Shown: positions 52,424 to 60,747 of the stretch, piece after piece
How the letters are laid out: every line of letters starts with the position of its first letter
How positions within the stretch are numbered: the stretch's first letter is position 1
Assembly (NCBI GenBank): GCA_012103255.1
Contig: WLXD01000001.1
Span: 496,001 to 560,000, forward strand
Reading direction: 5' to 3'
DNA from: Acidobacteriota bacterium
GTDB lineage: Bacteria > Acidobacteriota > UBA890 > WLXD01
DNA length: 64,000 bases
The notes under the pieces: generated by a model
The model's database searches: none
Told to the model about the DNA's origin: nothing
The model's input: the letters and a program-made list of their open reading frames with translations, nothing else
Translations under genes and position numbers: made by a program

Positions 52424-53449
52424 TCAGCCTCCGAGCAGCATCCAGGTTCTTTGAATCGTCCAGAACGCGCCCAGGGAACCTACCGCGTAACCGGGGAACA
52501 TCTCGGCCCATCGCGGCCAATAGATCTCCAGAACGCGGAAGGCGCGTTCGAGCGCGAGAATCACTACAACGAAGACGAGCTGGCCCAGCTCGACGCCAAC
52601 GTTGAATAGCAGCAAGGCCAGCGGAATTTCTCCGCTCGGCAAGCCGATCGTAGTCAGGCCGCTGGCAAAACCAAATCCGTGCAGCAAGCCGAAGGCGAAC
52701 GCGACCACCCATGGGTGCTGGATCGTCAGACTGGTTTCGCCGCGCCATACGCGAACGATCTCGGGGCCCAGAAACAGGATGCTGAGCGCAATTGCGGCGT
52801 TGAGTGGGGCCGCCGGCGCCGAGGCGAAACCCAGCGTGGCGATCGCCAGCGTGATGCTGTGCGCGACGGTGAACGAAGTCACCGTCTTCACCAACATCCA
52901 GCGGTTCTGAACGATGAGCAGCAAGCCGAGCACGAACAGGAGGTGGTCGATACCCAGGAGGATGTGTTCGAATCCGAGCCACGCGTACGCGAGGGCGCCC
53001 TGGCTGCCTTGACCCTCGCCGCCGACGATCACGGACGGATCGACCGACTGCACGATATAGCTGAGCGGCTCTTCCTCGGCCAACTCGACACGGATCATCA
53101 CGTCCGTGTAGGTGCGTTCGAGGCCGCCGATGCGAATGGTCTCGCCAAGCAGCGATCCGTCGCAGCTGATCTGCCAGCGCTCCAGGAATCCCGTGCCCGA
53201 GGGCCTGGAGGTCATCGGAGAGGTTTCCGAGCAGCCGACCGGGAACATAGGTTGGAGCGGCATGCGCCGGCCGCCGGCGGTGGGAACCTTGAATGTGATC
53301 GCGTAAACGCCGGGCTCCGACTCCGTGACCTGCAGGAACCCGGGATCGAGTTCGTGGCCCAGGGCGCTCGCTGGCAGTGCGAGCGCGGCGACGACCACGA
53401 CGCACGCGGCCGCAGCCCGGCAGGTCGTTGATAGGCCGCGCGAGATCAT
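52424..53449 (-). CDS. HupE/UreJ_2-family protein, long type with periplasmic domain
   Basis: A 341-residue protein. Signal-like helix (AAACVVVVAALALPASALG), a periplasmic beta domain (about 32-150) and a C-terminal HupE/UreJ_2 membrane domain with WLGFEHILLGIDHLLFVLGL, SFTVAHSITLAIATLGF and LLHGFGFASGLTTIGLP. The combination of a soluble domain and the His/Asp membrane motifs is usual for PF13795. It is the first of three HupE-type genes in a row and overlaps the parvulin gene stop (ATGA). Confidence 0.9.
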   Translation of the reverse strand: MISRGLSTTCRAAAACVVVVAALALPASALGHELDPGFLQVTESEPGVYAITFKVPTAGGRRMPLQPMFPVGCSETSPMTSRPSGTGFLERWQISCDGSLLGETIRIGGLERTYTDVMIRVELAEEEPLSYIVQSVDPSVIVGGEGQGSQGALAYAWLGFEHILLGIDHLLFVLGLLLIVQNRWMLVKTVTSFTVAHSITLAIATLGFASAPAAPLNAAIALSILFLGPEIVRVWRGETSLTIQHPWVVAFAFGLLHGFGFASGLTTIGLPSGEIPLALLLFNVGVELGQLVFVVVILALERAFRVLEIYWPRWAEMFPGYAVGSLGAFWTIQRTWMLLGG

Positions 53450-54288
53450 TCGGCGGCACCTTCGGCGTTCGGTAGCTCAGCGACCTCGATGCGGTATCGG
53501 CCGCGGAGGTCTTCGTACATCGCCACGTCGGCGTCTCGCCGCGCAGTTGCCAGGTACTCAACCCGTACCTTGTCACGCGTGGCGCCAAAGTCCGGCAAGA
53601 ACGCGTCGCGTCGCGCGGTAACCCGCACGACGTGGGCGCCGTACCCGGACTGTACGGGGCCGACCCAGTCGCCGATGGCGAGCGTCGCGAGAGTCTCGGC
53701 GAAGCCTGCACCGAACAGCCCGCCGAGTTCGCGCGTTGAGCGCTCCTGGAAGGTCCCGGGCAGGAGGAATCGATCGCCCACGCTCGCCGGGTCGGCGCCA
53801 GCGGTTAGCACTTCGACAGTCGTTTGGGCATCCGCCTCGATGGCGTCACCGCGATCGTCGGGATTCAGAAAAACGTGTTCGAACGAGACCTCGGCGGGCT
53901 CCATGAATCGTTCCGGGTTCGCTTCGAAGTACGCGCGGAGATCGCCCTCTGACGGATTCTCGTCCACGAGGTCCTGCGAGAGGAACTCGAGCTTCTGCAC
54001 GATGCGCCGTCGCACGATCGTGTCGTTCTGGTCGAGACGCATCGCGATGCCCTCTCGGTACAGCACCTCCTCGCGGATGTGCTGCTCGACCAGCCCATCG
54101 AGTTCTTCAAGCGTCGGCGGGCGTTGCCATTGGGAGGCGAACAGTTCGGCCAGCCGACTAACCTGCGCCTCGGAGACGACGATGCTGATGTCGGTGGCAC
54201 CACGGGGCCCGAAGAGCCCACCGATGGCGAAAAGGAGCGAGCCGAGAATCAGGAAGTGCACGAGCGGTTCGCGCAGCCAGGTCTTCAT
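53446..54288 (-). CDS. Membrane-anchored PpiC-type peptidylprolyl isomerase
   Basis: A 280-residue protein. N-terminal anchor (LVHFLILGSLLFAIGGLFG), a SurA-like helical region (about 45-120: ELDGLVEQHIREEVLYREGI) and a parvulin domain (about 125-240) with FEHVFLNPDDRG, GDRFLLPGTFQERS and the tail IGDWVGPVQSGYGAHVVRVT. Such anchored parvulins assist folding of exported or outer-membrane proteins. It overlaps the MscS gene upstream and the HupE_2 gene downstream by four bases each. A dedicated folding factor fits a cluster with many outer-membrane barrels. Confidence 0.9.
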   Translation of the reverse strand: MKTWLREPLVHFLILGSLLFAIGGLFGPRGATDISIVVSEAQVSRLAELFASQWQRPPTLEELDGLVEQHIREEVLYREGIAMRLDQNDTIVRRRIVQKLEFLSQDLVDENPSEGDLRAYFEANPERFMEPAEVSFEHVFLNPDDRGDAIEADAQTTVEVLTAGADPASVGDRFLLPGTFQERSTRELGGLFGAGFAETLATLAIGDWVGPVQSGYGAHVVRVTARRDAFLPDFGATRDKVRVEYLATARRDADVAMYEDLRGRYRIEVAELPNAEGAAE

Positions 54289-56699
54289 TCGGCGTGTCCT
54301 TGGTGCCGCTCGCGACGCACTGCGGGAACCTCCACGCCTACTGCGCGGAGGCGCTCGATGAGCGTGAGGTGCAGCTCGCTCGGCGTCGGAATAGCGTGCT
54401 CGATCCGGATCCAGACCTGCAGGCGGAAATTGATGCAGCTGTCGCCGTAGCCGAGCATCAGCGTTCGCGGTGCGGGCTCCTCCAGGACGTTCTCGTGTTC
54501 GTTTGCGGCGCCCGTCATGATGTCGATGACCACGCGCGGGTCACTGTCGAGACCCACCGAAAGATCCAGATTGATGCGCTTGACCGTGTTCGTGAGGGTC
54601 CAGTTCCGAACCTGTTTGGTGACGAGTTCCGAGTTCGGGATGATCACGTCGGAGCCGTCGAAGGTCTGCACGCGGCTGGCGCGGATTCCGATGTGCGTGA
54701 TTTTGCCCAGGAAGCCGCCGGCCTCGACCTGATCGCCGACTGCAACTGGACGCTCGAACATCAGTATCAGTCCCGAGACGAAGTTCCCGACCACGGCCTG
54801 AAGACCGAATCCGATACCAACACTCATCGCGCCGACCAGAACCGTGAGTTGGGTGGCATTGAAGCCGGCGGCGGTCGCCGCCATCACCACCCCGATCGCG
54901 ATGATCGTGTAGTTGATGAGGCTGACCACCGTCGACTTTGTACCGGGGCGCATGTCGAGGAGCGGGAAAACTTCTTCCGCGAGCACGTAGCGCACGATGC
55001 GCGCGATGAAGGTCGTGACCACGACGATCAAAGCGGCGCCGAGCACTCCGCCCACGGAGAGCTCGAGACTTCCGACCATGAGCGACGCGGCCGTCACATC
55101 GGCCGCGATCTCCGCGAACGGTTCGTCCGCACGGAAACCGCGCAGTAGCGCTGTAGACCAGCCGTAGCATGCGGCGAGAACCAGTGGGAGGCGCACTGCG
55201 CGGTTGAGTTCTGAACGACGACGCATCGCACGCGCCGACGTGGCGCCTGATGATCCAGCGTGCAGCAGGCCGAGTAGCGACGTGAGCGCGTTGATGAGCA
55301 ACATCCAGGCGAAGGCGGCGAAACCGCTTGAGATCACGCCGGTAACAAGCGTAGTGCCAAGATCTACCCAGCCGAGTGCGCTGGCGAGGCCACCTGCAGC
55401 CGCCGTACCCACGCCTGCGCCCACCAGGACTCGCGCAGCGCGCCAGATCGGGAGCTGGCCCGTCGGCCATCCACGGATTGCACCGATCCCAACGGCGACG
55501 GCCGCGGCGGCCATCACGAGGGCGAGGAGGCGTCCCAGCAGTGATCCGTCGGGCACGAAAGCAATCGCCACCATGCTCAAGTAGAGAGCAAGAGCTCGGT
55601 GATACGTGGCCTGTGGCAGCGGCGCTGAGAGCCCGCCGGCGAGACGAATCACGGCCGCAACCGCGATAAGGCGCAGGATGTCGTTGACGGGCCCAGTGAT
55701 CGGGGTGAGCAGAAAGACGCTGGCGCCCAACGCCGCGAGTCCGGCCGTAGCCGCCGGCCGGCCAAGGACGTACACCGCGGCGGTGAGCGAGGGGTCTTCT
55801 GCCCAACGGTGTCGCATTCGGCGCAGCGTCACGGTGCCGCACAGCAGAACGGCAAAGAGCGCGAACAGCAGAAGTACCTGTGAGTAGTGCGCGCCGAACC
55901 AATCGGTCGCGGTTTCCCACCAGTAGCTCAGCGCGTATGCGATTTCTCCGCGCACAACCGCGATACCGACGACAGGAGTGGCCCAGATCGGGGGCGAGTC
56001 GCGCACCCAGAGGCGGGCACGGATCTGCGTCTGCATCGCCGAGATCTCGCTGAGCGCGTCCGTAATCGCCTCGAGCCGCCGGACGGCGCGGACGTTCAAC
56101 TCGGTCGCGATCTCGATGCGCGGGGCCAGTCGGAGGAGCGACACATCGATACGATCGACGAGTTCGTCGAGACTCTCGAAGACTTCGATGCCGAGGCCCG
56201 AATCAGCCAGGTCGTCCAGCGTCAGCACCCAGGTGGCCCGCTCGGACTGTAGATCGTCGTTCAGCTCGATCAGCTCCTGCAGTCGAGCTTGCAGCGTTTC
56301 GCGCCACGCCAGTACACGAAGGTGGCTGCGCTGCCAGCGCTCGCGTTGATCGGTGAGCGTTCGTTCGGATACCGAGCGCTCCTCAATGCGATCCAGCTCT
56401 TCGCGCTTGCGCTGGAGCGTTGTGGTCTCGGCATGCAGCGCAGCGTCGATTTCCTGGATTGCGGCATTCGGCGTGGCGAGTTCGTCCACACGAGCTAGAA
56501 GCGCATCGGCCTCGGCGCTTCGCGCGATGAGAGCCGTTTGGGGAATCCCTCGCGGGGCCGCGAGCGTTTCGCCAGCTGGCTCCTGCGCCGGGGGCGCTTC
56601 CTCCTGAGCCACCAGCGGCGCTGCGACCAAGACGACGGTCACGAGGAGCGTGATGCAACGCGCCCAGCAGGGCAGGTTCCGTGCGATTTGTGCAGTCAT
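54285..56699 (-). CDS. Large MscS-family mechanosensitive channel (KefA/YbdG-like)
   Basis: An 804-residue protein. Signal peptide (CITLLVTVVLVAAPLVA), a periplasmic coiled-coil domain (about 45-215, with LHAETTTLQRKREELDRIEE), about ten transmembrane helices, and the MscS core. The pore-lining helix region is VGIGFGLQAVVGNFVSGLIL, and the beta domain is FERPVAVGDQVEAGGFLGKI, then DVIIPNSELVTKQVRNW. It should open under membrane tension and release osmolytes. The GGAGG Shine-Dalgarno supports the start at 56699. A 75-base gap separates it from the TMEM175-like gene, the second largest gap in the cluster; it might hold an internal promoter, but I see no clear one. Confidence 0.92.
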   Translation of the reverse strand: MTAQIARNLPCWARCITLLVTVVLVAAPLVAQEEAPPAQEPAGETLAAPRGIPQTALIARSAEADALLARVDELATPNAAIQEIDAALHAETTTLQRKREELDRIEERSVSERTLTDQRERWQRSHLRVLAWRETLQARLQELIELNDDLQSERATWVLTLDDLADSGLGIEVFESLDELVDRIDVSLLRLAPRIEIATELNVRAVRRLEAITDALSEISAMQTQIRARLWVRDSPPIWATPVVGIAVVRGEIAYALSYWWETATDWFGAHYSQVLLLFALFAVLLCGTVTLRRMRHRWAEDPSLTAAVYVLGRPAATAGLAALGASVFLLTPITGPVNDILRLIAVAAVIRLAGGLSAPLPQATYHRALALYLSMVAIAFVPDGSLLGRLLALVMAAAAVAVGIGAIRGWPTGQLPIWRAARVLVGAGVGTAAAGGLASALGWVDLGTTLVTGVISSGFAAFAWMLLINALTSLLGLLHAGSSGATSARAMRRRSELNRAVRLPLVLAACYGWSTALLRGFRADEPFAEIAADVTAASLMVGSLELSVGGVLGAALIVVVTTFIARIVRYVLAEEVFPLLDMRPGTKSTVVSLINYTIIAIGVVMAATAAGFNATQLTVLVGAMSVGIGFGLQAVVGNFVSGLILMFERPVAVGDQVEAGGFLGKITHIGIRASRVQTFDGSDVIIPNSELVTKQVRNWTLTNTVKRINLDLSVGLDSDPRVVIDIMTGAANEHENVLEEPAPRTLMLGYGDSCINFRLQVWIRIEHAIPTPSELHLTLIERLRAVGVEVPAVRRERHQGHAE

Positions 56700-56774
56700 A
56701 ACAGTCCTCCGGTGCGCACATGCTGTACGCCTCGGCAAGGGTATACGCCACGGCCGCGGGCGGGCGTCGCCGGG

Positions 56775-57509
56775 CTACTTCCCGGAGCGGCCGTCGTCCG
56801 CCGCCCGGTCCTCGGGCAGAGCATCGGCCAGTACCGGGAGCGACGCGGCGAACGCCTTGTAGCACCATCCGACCGCCGGCATCCCCAGGACAAAGGCGAG
56901 CGTGTAGGGCGTCGGCCCAACCCAGGCCAACGGGATCGTCAGCACGGCAACGGTCGGTTCGACGAAGTTCGTAATGCTCAATTCGCGCGCCTCGTTGCGG
57001 CCGAGCACCGGAGAGACCAGGTGTCCGTCCCGGACCGCATGGCGCCAGCCGAGAATCGCCATCGCGCCTGCGGCAACCAGGGCGAGGCTTTGGGCGGCGA
57101 GCACCTGCGGCATATCTCCGACCTCGAGTCCGATGCGGACGAAGTAGCCAAAGAGGAGCACGAACGCGACTTGCATCACGGCCGTCGAGGCGTGGTAGCC
57201 GTCGGTCCTCTGCAGGTTGCCGAACAGTCGGTTGTTCTGACCCCAGTAGATCACCACGAGTGCGATGCCGACGGCAACCAGAGCGAAGTTGTTGCCGTAC
57301 GGAAGGAAAGCGCGCCACAGGCTGCCAGCGGACTCGACCTCCTCCACGGTGGGGTGGGGCAGGAGCACCACGGAACGCCAGATCACGAGCGCGTAGAGCA
57401 CATCGATCACTCGTACCAGGCGCGCTAGCTGGCGATACTCACGCTCGACGATGGCCTCGGTACGTGCCTTCTTCGTGCCTTTCCGGTTCTCGGCAGTGTT
57501 CTTGAACAT
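56775..57509 (-). CDS. TMEM175-like membrane protein
   Basis: A 244-residue protein with about six helices. It resembles the bacterial TMEM175 (DUF1211) layout in the paired helices and in the block YWGQNNRLFGNLQRTDGYHA, then VMQVAFVLLFGYFV. However, the FSDG motif of canonical TMEM175 channels is not present (the first helix reads RVIDVLYALVIWRS). A basic cytoplasmic N-terminus (NRKGTKKARTEAIVEREYRQ) precedes helix 1. Cation conduction is therefore only a suggestion. It begins 13 bases after the Omp85-like gene, with GGAG upstream. Confidence 0.55.
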   Translation of the reverse strand: MFKNTAENRKGTKKARTEAIVEREYRQLARLVRVIDVLYALVIWRSVVLLPHPTVEEVESAGSLWRAFLPYGNNFALVAVGIALVVIYWGQNNRLFGNLQRTDGYHASTAVMQVAFVLLFGYFVRIGLEVGDMPQVLAAQSLALVAAGAMAILGWRHAVRDGHLVSPVLGRNEARELSITNFVEPTVAVLTIPLAWVGPTPYTLAFVLGMPAVGWCYKAFAASLPVLADALPEDRAADDGRSGK

Positions 57510-57522
57510 TCGAGTCTCCGAA

Positions 57523-58920
57523 TCAGAATGGGTGGCCGAGTTCCATGTAGAAAATCGTTTCTTCGCCGCTCCGCGCCAAATCGAACGCCACGATTGTGGC
57601 CACGTTCCACGCGAGACGCAGGCCGAGACCGTAGCTAGTGCGCCAGTCTTCGAAGGACAGGTTCAGGTCCTCGAAAACCCGACCCGTGTCGGCGAAACCG
57701 ACGAGCATCGGTCGCAGGTGCTGGCCGAAAAGAAGACGACCTTCGTTGAGACTCGATCGGAGTTCGACACTAGCATTGGCCGCCGATTGTCCAAGGAAGC
57801 GTTCTCGCCGGTGGCCGCGCAGCGTTTTGTGACCCCCAAGTCCGGCGAGAGGGAAACCGTTGACTGCGAGGGTGGAGCCTCCCAAAAAGGGCACGTCGTC
57901 CGACTGCGTGGAATACAGACCGCGGGCAGCAATAATCAGCCGTCGTCGATCGATGACTTCGTGGAAGCCTGCCGCCGACACGGTTGCGCGCATGTATTCG
58001 AAATCCGAGCCGAGGAGTCTCGTCGCCACGTTGCCGGCAAGCTGCACGTGCAGGCCCCGCGAGGGGTCAGGCTCGAAGTCGCGGGTGTCGTACGTAAGAC
58101 CCAACCGCACGAAATTGTCCCACCCGCCATCGCAGCCTCGGGCCTTCCGGGCAACGCAGTCAGTACGCAGACGGGTCGGATTCTGCAGCGCGCTGATCTC
58201 TTGCCCCGAGCTATCCGGCACTGTGACCTGTTGGCCGGAGAAGTCCTCAGTCCAGGTGTGTCCGAACTGAAATCCGAGAAATGGTCGCAGCACGCCGCCT
58301 GCCACGTCGCGCTCTATCGACGCGCCCATGACGAGGTCCTGCGAGTCCCACTTGTTGTACCGCGACCACGTTCGGCCGTTCGCGACCTGGTTCAGGGCCG
58401 CATCGTAGGAATTGAAGTCGGTGAAGGTGGCGCCGGGCTCACCCGGGTAGGAGAGCGGCGCCATCGCATCGTTGCCGAGGCCATGGTAGTTCCGAGTGGG
58501 GCTCGTGCCATACGCCACGCCGGTGCGTAACCTGTAGGGACCTCCGCCGACGTATGGACGGTCCCAACTCACCGACATCGTCGATGCGCCGACCGTCCAC
58601 CACTGCGCTGAGAACGCCCACTTGCTCCGGTACGGTGCGATCGCGAACAGCGGATCGCTTCGTTCACCGTTGTCGATCAGTTCGGCGATCGCGCCGATCC
58701 CGAAACCCTCTTCCTCGTCGTAGCCGATCGCCGGAATGGGTGCGAGGTAGCGCCCCTCCGGTTTGTCTCGCAAAAGTGTGTCCGGCATTGGCGGGCGCTT
58801 CGATGCGAAGTCCGGAGGGGCCGGAACGGGTGCGGTCGCCGGACGCTCGGAGACGGCCGCGCAACCGGTGATCGCGACAGTCAGGCTCAAGCACGCAACC
58901 AGCGGCGGAAGCTGCGCCAT
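57523..58920 (-). CDS. Omp85/surface-antigen-type outer-membrane barrel, predicted lipoprotein
   Basis: A 465-residue protein. The N-terminus LSLTVAITGCAAVSER is a lipoprotein signal with Cys20. A barrel of the bacterial surface antigen (Omp85-like) type follows. The conserved late segment contains NGFPLAGLGGHKTLRGHRRE (the RGxR-like loop), and the end is IFYMELGHPF with terminal Phe. No POTRA domain precedes it, unlike BamA/TamA. Comparable short Omp85-like proteins have no settled role; export or insertion of a partner is possible. The ATG shares its A with the TGA of the upstream gene (TGATG). Confidence 0.75.
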   Translation of the reverse strand: MAQLPPLVACLSLTVAITGCAAVSERPATAPVPAPPDFASKRPPMPDTLLRDKPEGRYLAPIPAIGYDEEEGFGIGAIAELIDNGERSDPLFAIAPYRSKWAFSAQWWTVGASTMSVSWDRPYVGGGPYRLRTGVAYGTSPTRNYHGLGNDAMAPLSYPGEPGATFTDFNSYDAALNQVANGRTWSRYNKWDSQDLVMGASIERDVAGGVLRPFLGFQFGHTWTEDFSGQQVTVPDSSGQEISALQNPTRLRTDCVARKARGCDGGWDNFVRLGLTYDTRDFEPDPSRGLHVQLAGNVATRLLGSDFEYMRATVSAAGFHEVIDRRRLIIAARGLYSTQSDDVPFLGGSTLAVNGFPLAGLGGHKTLRGHRRERFLGQSAANASVELRSSLNEGRLLFGQHLRPMLVGFADTGRVFEDLNLSFEDWRTSYGLGLRLAWNVATIVAFDLARSGEETIFYMELGHPF

Positions 58921-59837
58921 CAGAACCTCACGGTTGGCGAAAGCGTCACGCGATAGCCCGCGGTGCCGAACGCTGTGTCAGCCGTGAGATTGAAGCCTCT
59001 CGTGAAGCGGATCTGCGCGCCCAACACCAGGGAAACGGGCGATTTCGGGCTTTGTTCTGCACGGTAGTCGAGTGTGCCTAGCGCGCCCAGATCTTCGGTG
59101 CCCAGCACCGTGACCGTATTGTCCATCAGACTGATGCCGGTCCACGCAGCGAAAGGAGTTCGTCCAAGTGCCCCGGCGTAGCCGAAACGGGCGCCAGCAA
59201 CGAACGTCTGCGTATCGAGTGACAGGTCACCCTCGCGTTTCCCGAGCGGAATGGTGGTCACGTACGTCGCGTCCAGCGCGGTGAAGAAGTGACCGACGTT
59301 TATCGCCGCGCTCGCACCGCCGCCAATGTTCATAACGCGAAACCCGCTGTCGACATCGAGAAGGAAGGCGTTCTCGCCGGAGCCGATCCGGATCTGCATC
59401 TGGCTGTCGCCTTCGACGTACCCTCCAAGAACAAAGACGTTGAGAAACGGCAGCAGCCAGGCATCGAGCCGGCCACCGATGTTCCAGCCGCTGATGTGAA
59501 CGTCCCCGATCTGCACCCAGTTGCTTACGTCGCGGAAGTTCCCGCCATCCTCGCGGAACTTGACCGCAAGGTTCTCCACCTGCGTCACATCTGACAGGTA
59601 GGTCGTGTCGATCGAGAACCCGAATGGACGCCGCAGGTGGATGCCTTGCTCGCGGAGGGCCCTGCCGCCGAAAGGAAGGAAGGATGACCAGCGCTCCAAG
59701 GCGGGTGTTTCGCCGGCCCGCCCTCGGGCCTGGCCGTAGGCGGCGCTGGTGCAGAGCATCGCGGCGGCGAAAGTCGCCGCGATGGACAGGAACTTCGCAG
59801 CCCGAATGACAGCGAAGTGTTCGACAGGATTCTTCAT
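58920..59837 (-). CDS. Outer-membrane beta-barrel protein of unknown function
   Basis: A 305-residue exported protein. Signal peptide (FLSIAATFAAAMLCTSAAYG), then strands such as HISGWNIGGRLDAWLLPFLN, VFVLGGYVEGDSQMQIRIGS and AAINVGHFFTALDATYVTTI, and a last strand GYRVTLSPTVRF with terminal Phe. The order of Gly-rich turns suggests a 10-14-stranded barrel; I do not recognise a family. The start at 59837 begins the signal peptide. It lies seven bases after the preceding transporter gene and overlaps the Omp85-like gene by one base. Confidence 0.72.
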   Translation of the reverse strand: MKNPVEHFAVIRAAKFLSIAATFAAAMLCTSAAYGQARGRAGETPALERWSSFLPFGGRALREQGIHLRRPFGFSIDTTYLSDVTQVENLAVKFREDGGNFRDVSNWVQIGDVHISGWNIGGRLDAWLLPFLNVFVLGGYVEGDSQMQIRIGSGENAFLLDVDSGFRVMNIGGGASAAINVGHFFTALDATYVTTIPLGKREGDLSLDTQTFVAGARFGYAGALGRTPFAAWTGISLMDNTVTVLGTEDLGALGTLDYRAEQSPKSPVSLVLGAQIRFTRGFNLTADTAFGTAGYRVTLSPTVRF

Positions 59838-59844
59838 CGCGATC

Positions 59845-60747
59845 TCACCAGGCGTACTGATAGCCGAATCCGAAGGTCCGGAAATCGGCGCCGTTAGTTG
59901 TAGTGATGCTTGCGCCGAACGTCGCGCGCAGGCCGTGTTGTCGTGCGATCGGATAGGCCAGCACAAGGCCGAAGCGTGAGTTCCTCTGGAACGTGTCGCG
60001 TGCGGCGCCGTTGACCGACGTGCGCCCGCCGTTGGCCAGGCCGATGCCGCCAGCGATCCATAACCCAGGCCGAAACGTGTAGACGCTGTGAATCTGCGCC
60101 GCGAGGAGTGCGCGCTGCGTGAGTTCGTTGCCACCAAAGAAGTCGCGGATCTTCGTGAACAGCCAGGCTCGGGCCGTGAGCTCGAACGTCCAGCGCCCCG
60201 AGACGTGCGAGGCACCGATTTCCGGAATGAAGGTCCAGCGGTTTGACCCCAGGTTGAGCAGGCGGTCGGGGTCGTACTGACCCGTGGGCACGTTGACCTG
60301 AATGCTGGCGCCCACCACTGTGCGGGCCGTGAAGTCGGAGAACTCGACCTGCTGGAGCGCCGGCGCGCCGATGAAATTGATCGTTGCACCGACGCGCAGG
60401 TCGCCAAACCCGTCGATCCGCCGGGTTCTGAGATCTCGGTCGACGGCGCCGCTCCAATCGCCAGACGAAGCGGGAAGGGCTACCACGAACCTCCCATTCT
60501 TCCCAAACAGGCCGGCTGACCGCACGTACCGCAGCGCGACGACGTGCAACTCAGCATCGAGGCCCTCCACGGGAAAGCTCGGGTCGAGCAGCACGTTGCC
60601 CGTCGAGAGCCCGTAGACGACGGCGACGAAGTTGGCGCCGGTCGGCGTGTTGACGTAGCGCCGCGGCTCCAACTCCTGCCCGTGAGCGGCGCCGCACGCA
60701 GCGAGCACGACCAGGGCGGCGAATAGCAGGCGGTAGCGAGTCGTCAT
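59845..60747 (-). CDS. Outer-membrane transporter, phenol-degradation (PF13557)-like
   Basis: A 300-residue exported barrel. Signal peptide 1-23 (LLFAALVVLAACGAAHGQ). The pattern of the meta-pathway phenol-degradation/SphA-like family is seen in ALRYVRSAGLFGKNGRFVVA, RIDGFGDLRVGATINFIGAP, VVGASIQVNVPTGQYDPDRL and IPEIGASHVSGRWTFELTA. It ends TFGFGYQYAW. Members are proposed channels for hydrophobic compounds. The ATG overlaps the annotated stop of arylsulfatase 3, but it has no Shine-Dalgarno. If that sulfatase really ends at 60817, there is a 69-base gap with a hairpin instead. Confidence 0.8.
   Translation of the reverse strand: MTTRYRLLFAALVVLAACGAAHGQELEPRRYVNTPTGANFVAVVYGLSTGNVLLDPSFPVEGLDAELHVVALRYVRSAGLFGKNGRFVVALPASSGDWSGAVDRDLRTRRIDGFGDLRVGATINFIGAPALQQVEFSDFTARTVVGASIQVNVPTGQYDPDRLLNLGSNRWTFIPEIGASHVSGRWTFELTARAWLFTKIRDFFGGNELTQRALLAAQIHSVYTFRPGLWIAGGIGLANGGRTSVNGAARDTFQRNSRFGLVLAYPIARQHGLRATFGASITTTNGADFRTFGFGYQYAW

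Noticed and set aside
51217-53449. Part of a hydrogenase or urease maturation operon
   Set aside because: HupE/UreJ-type proteins are present, but there are no hydrogenase, urease, Hyp or Ure genes in the window.
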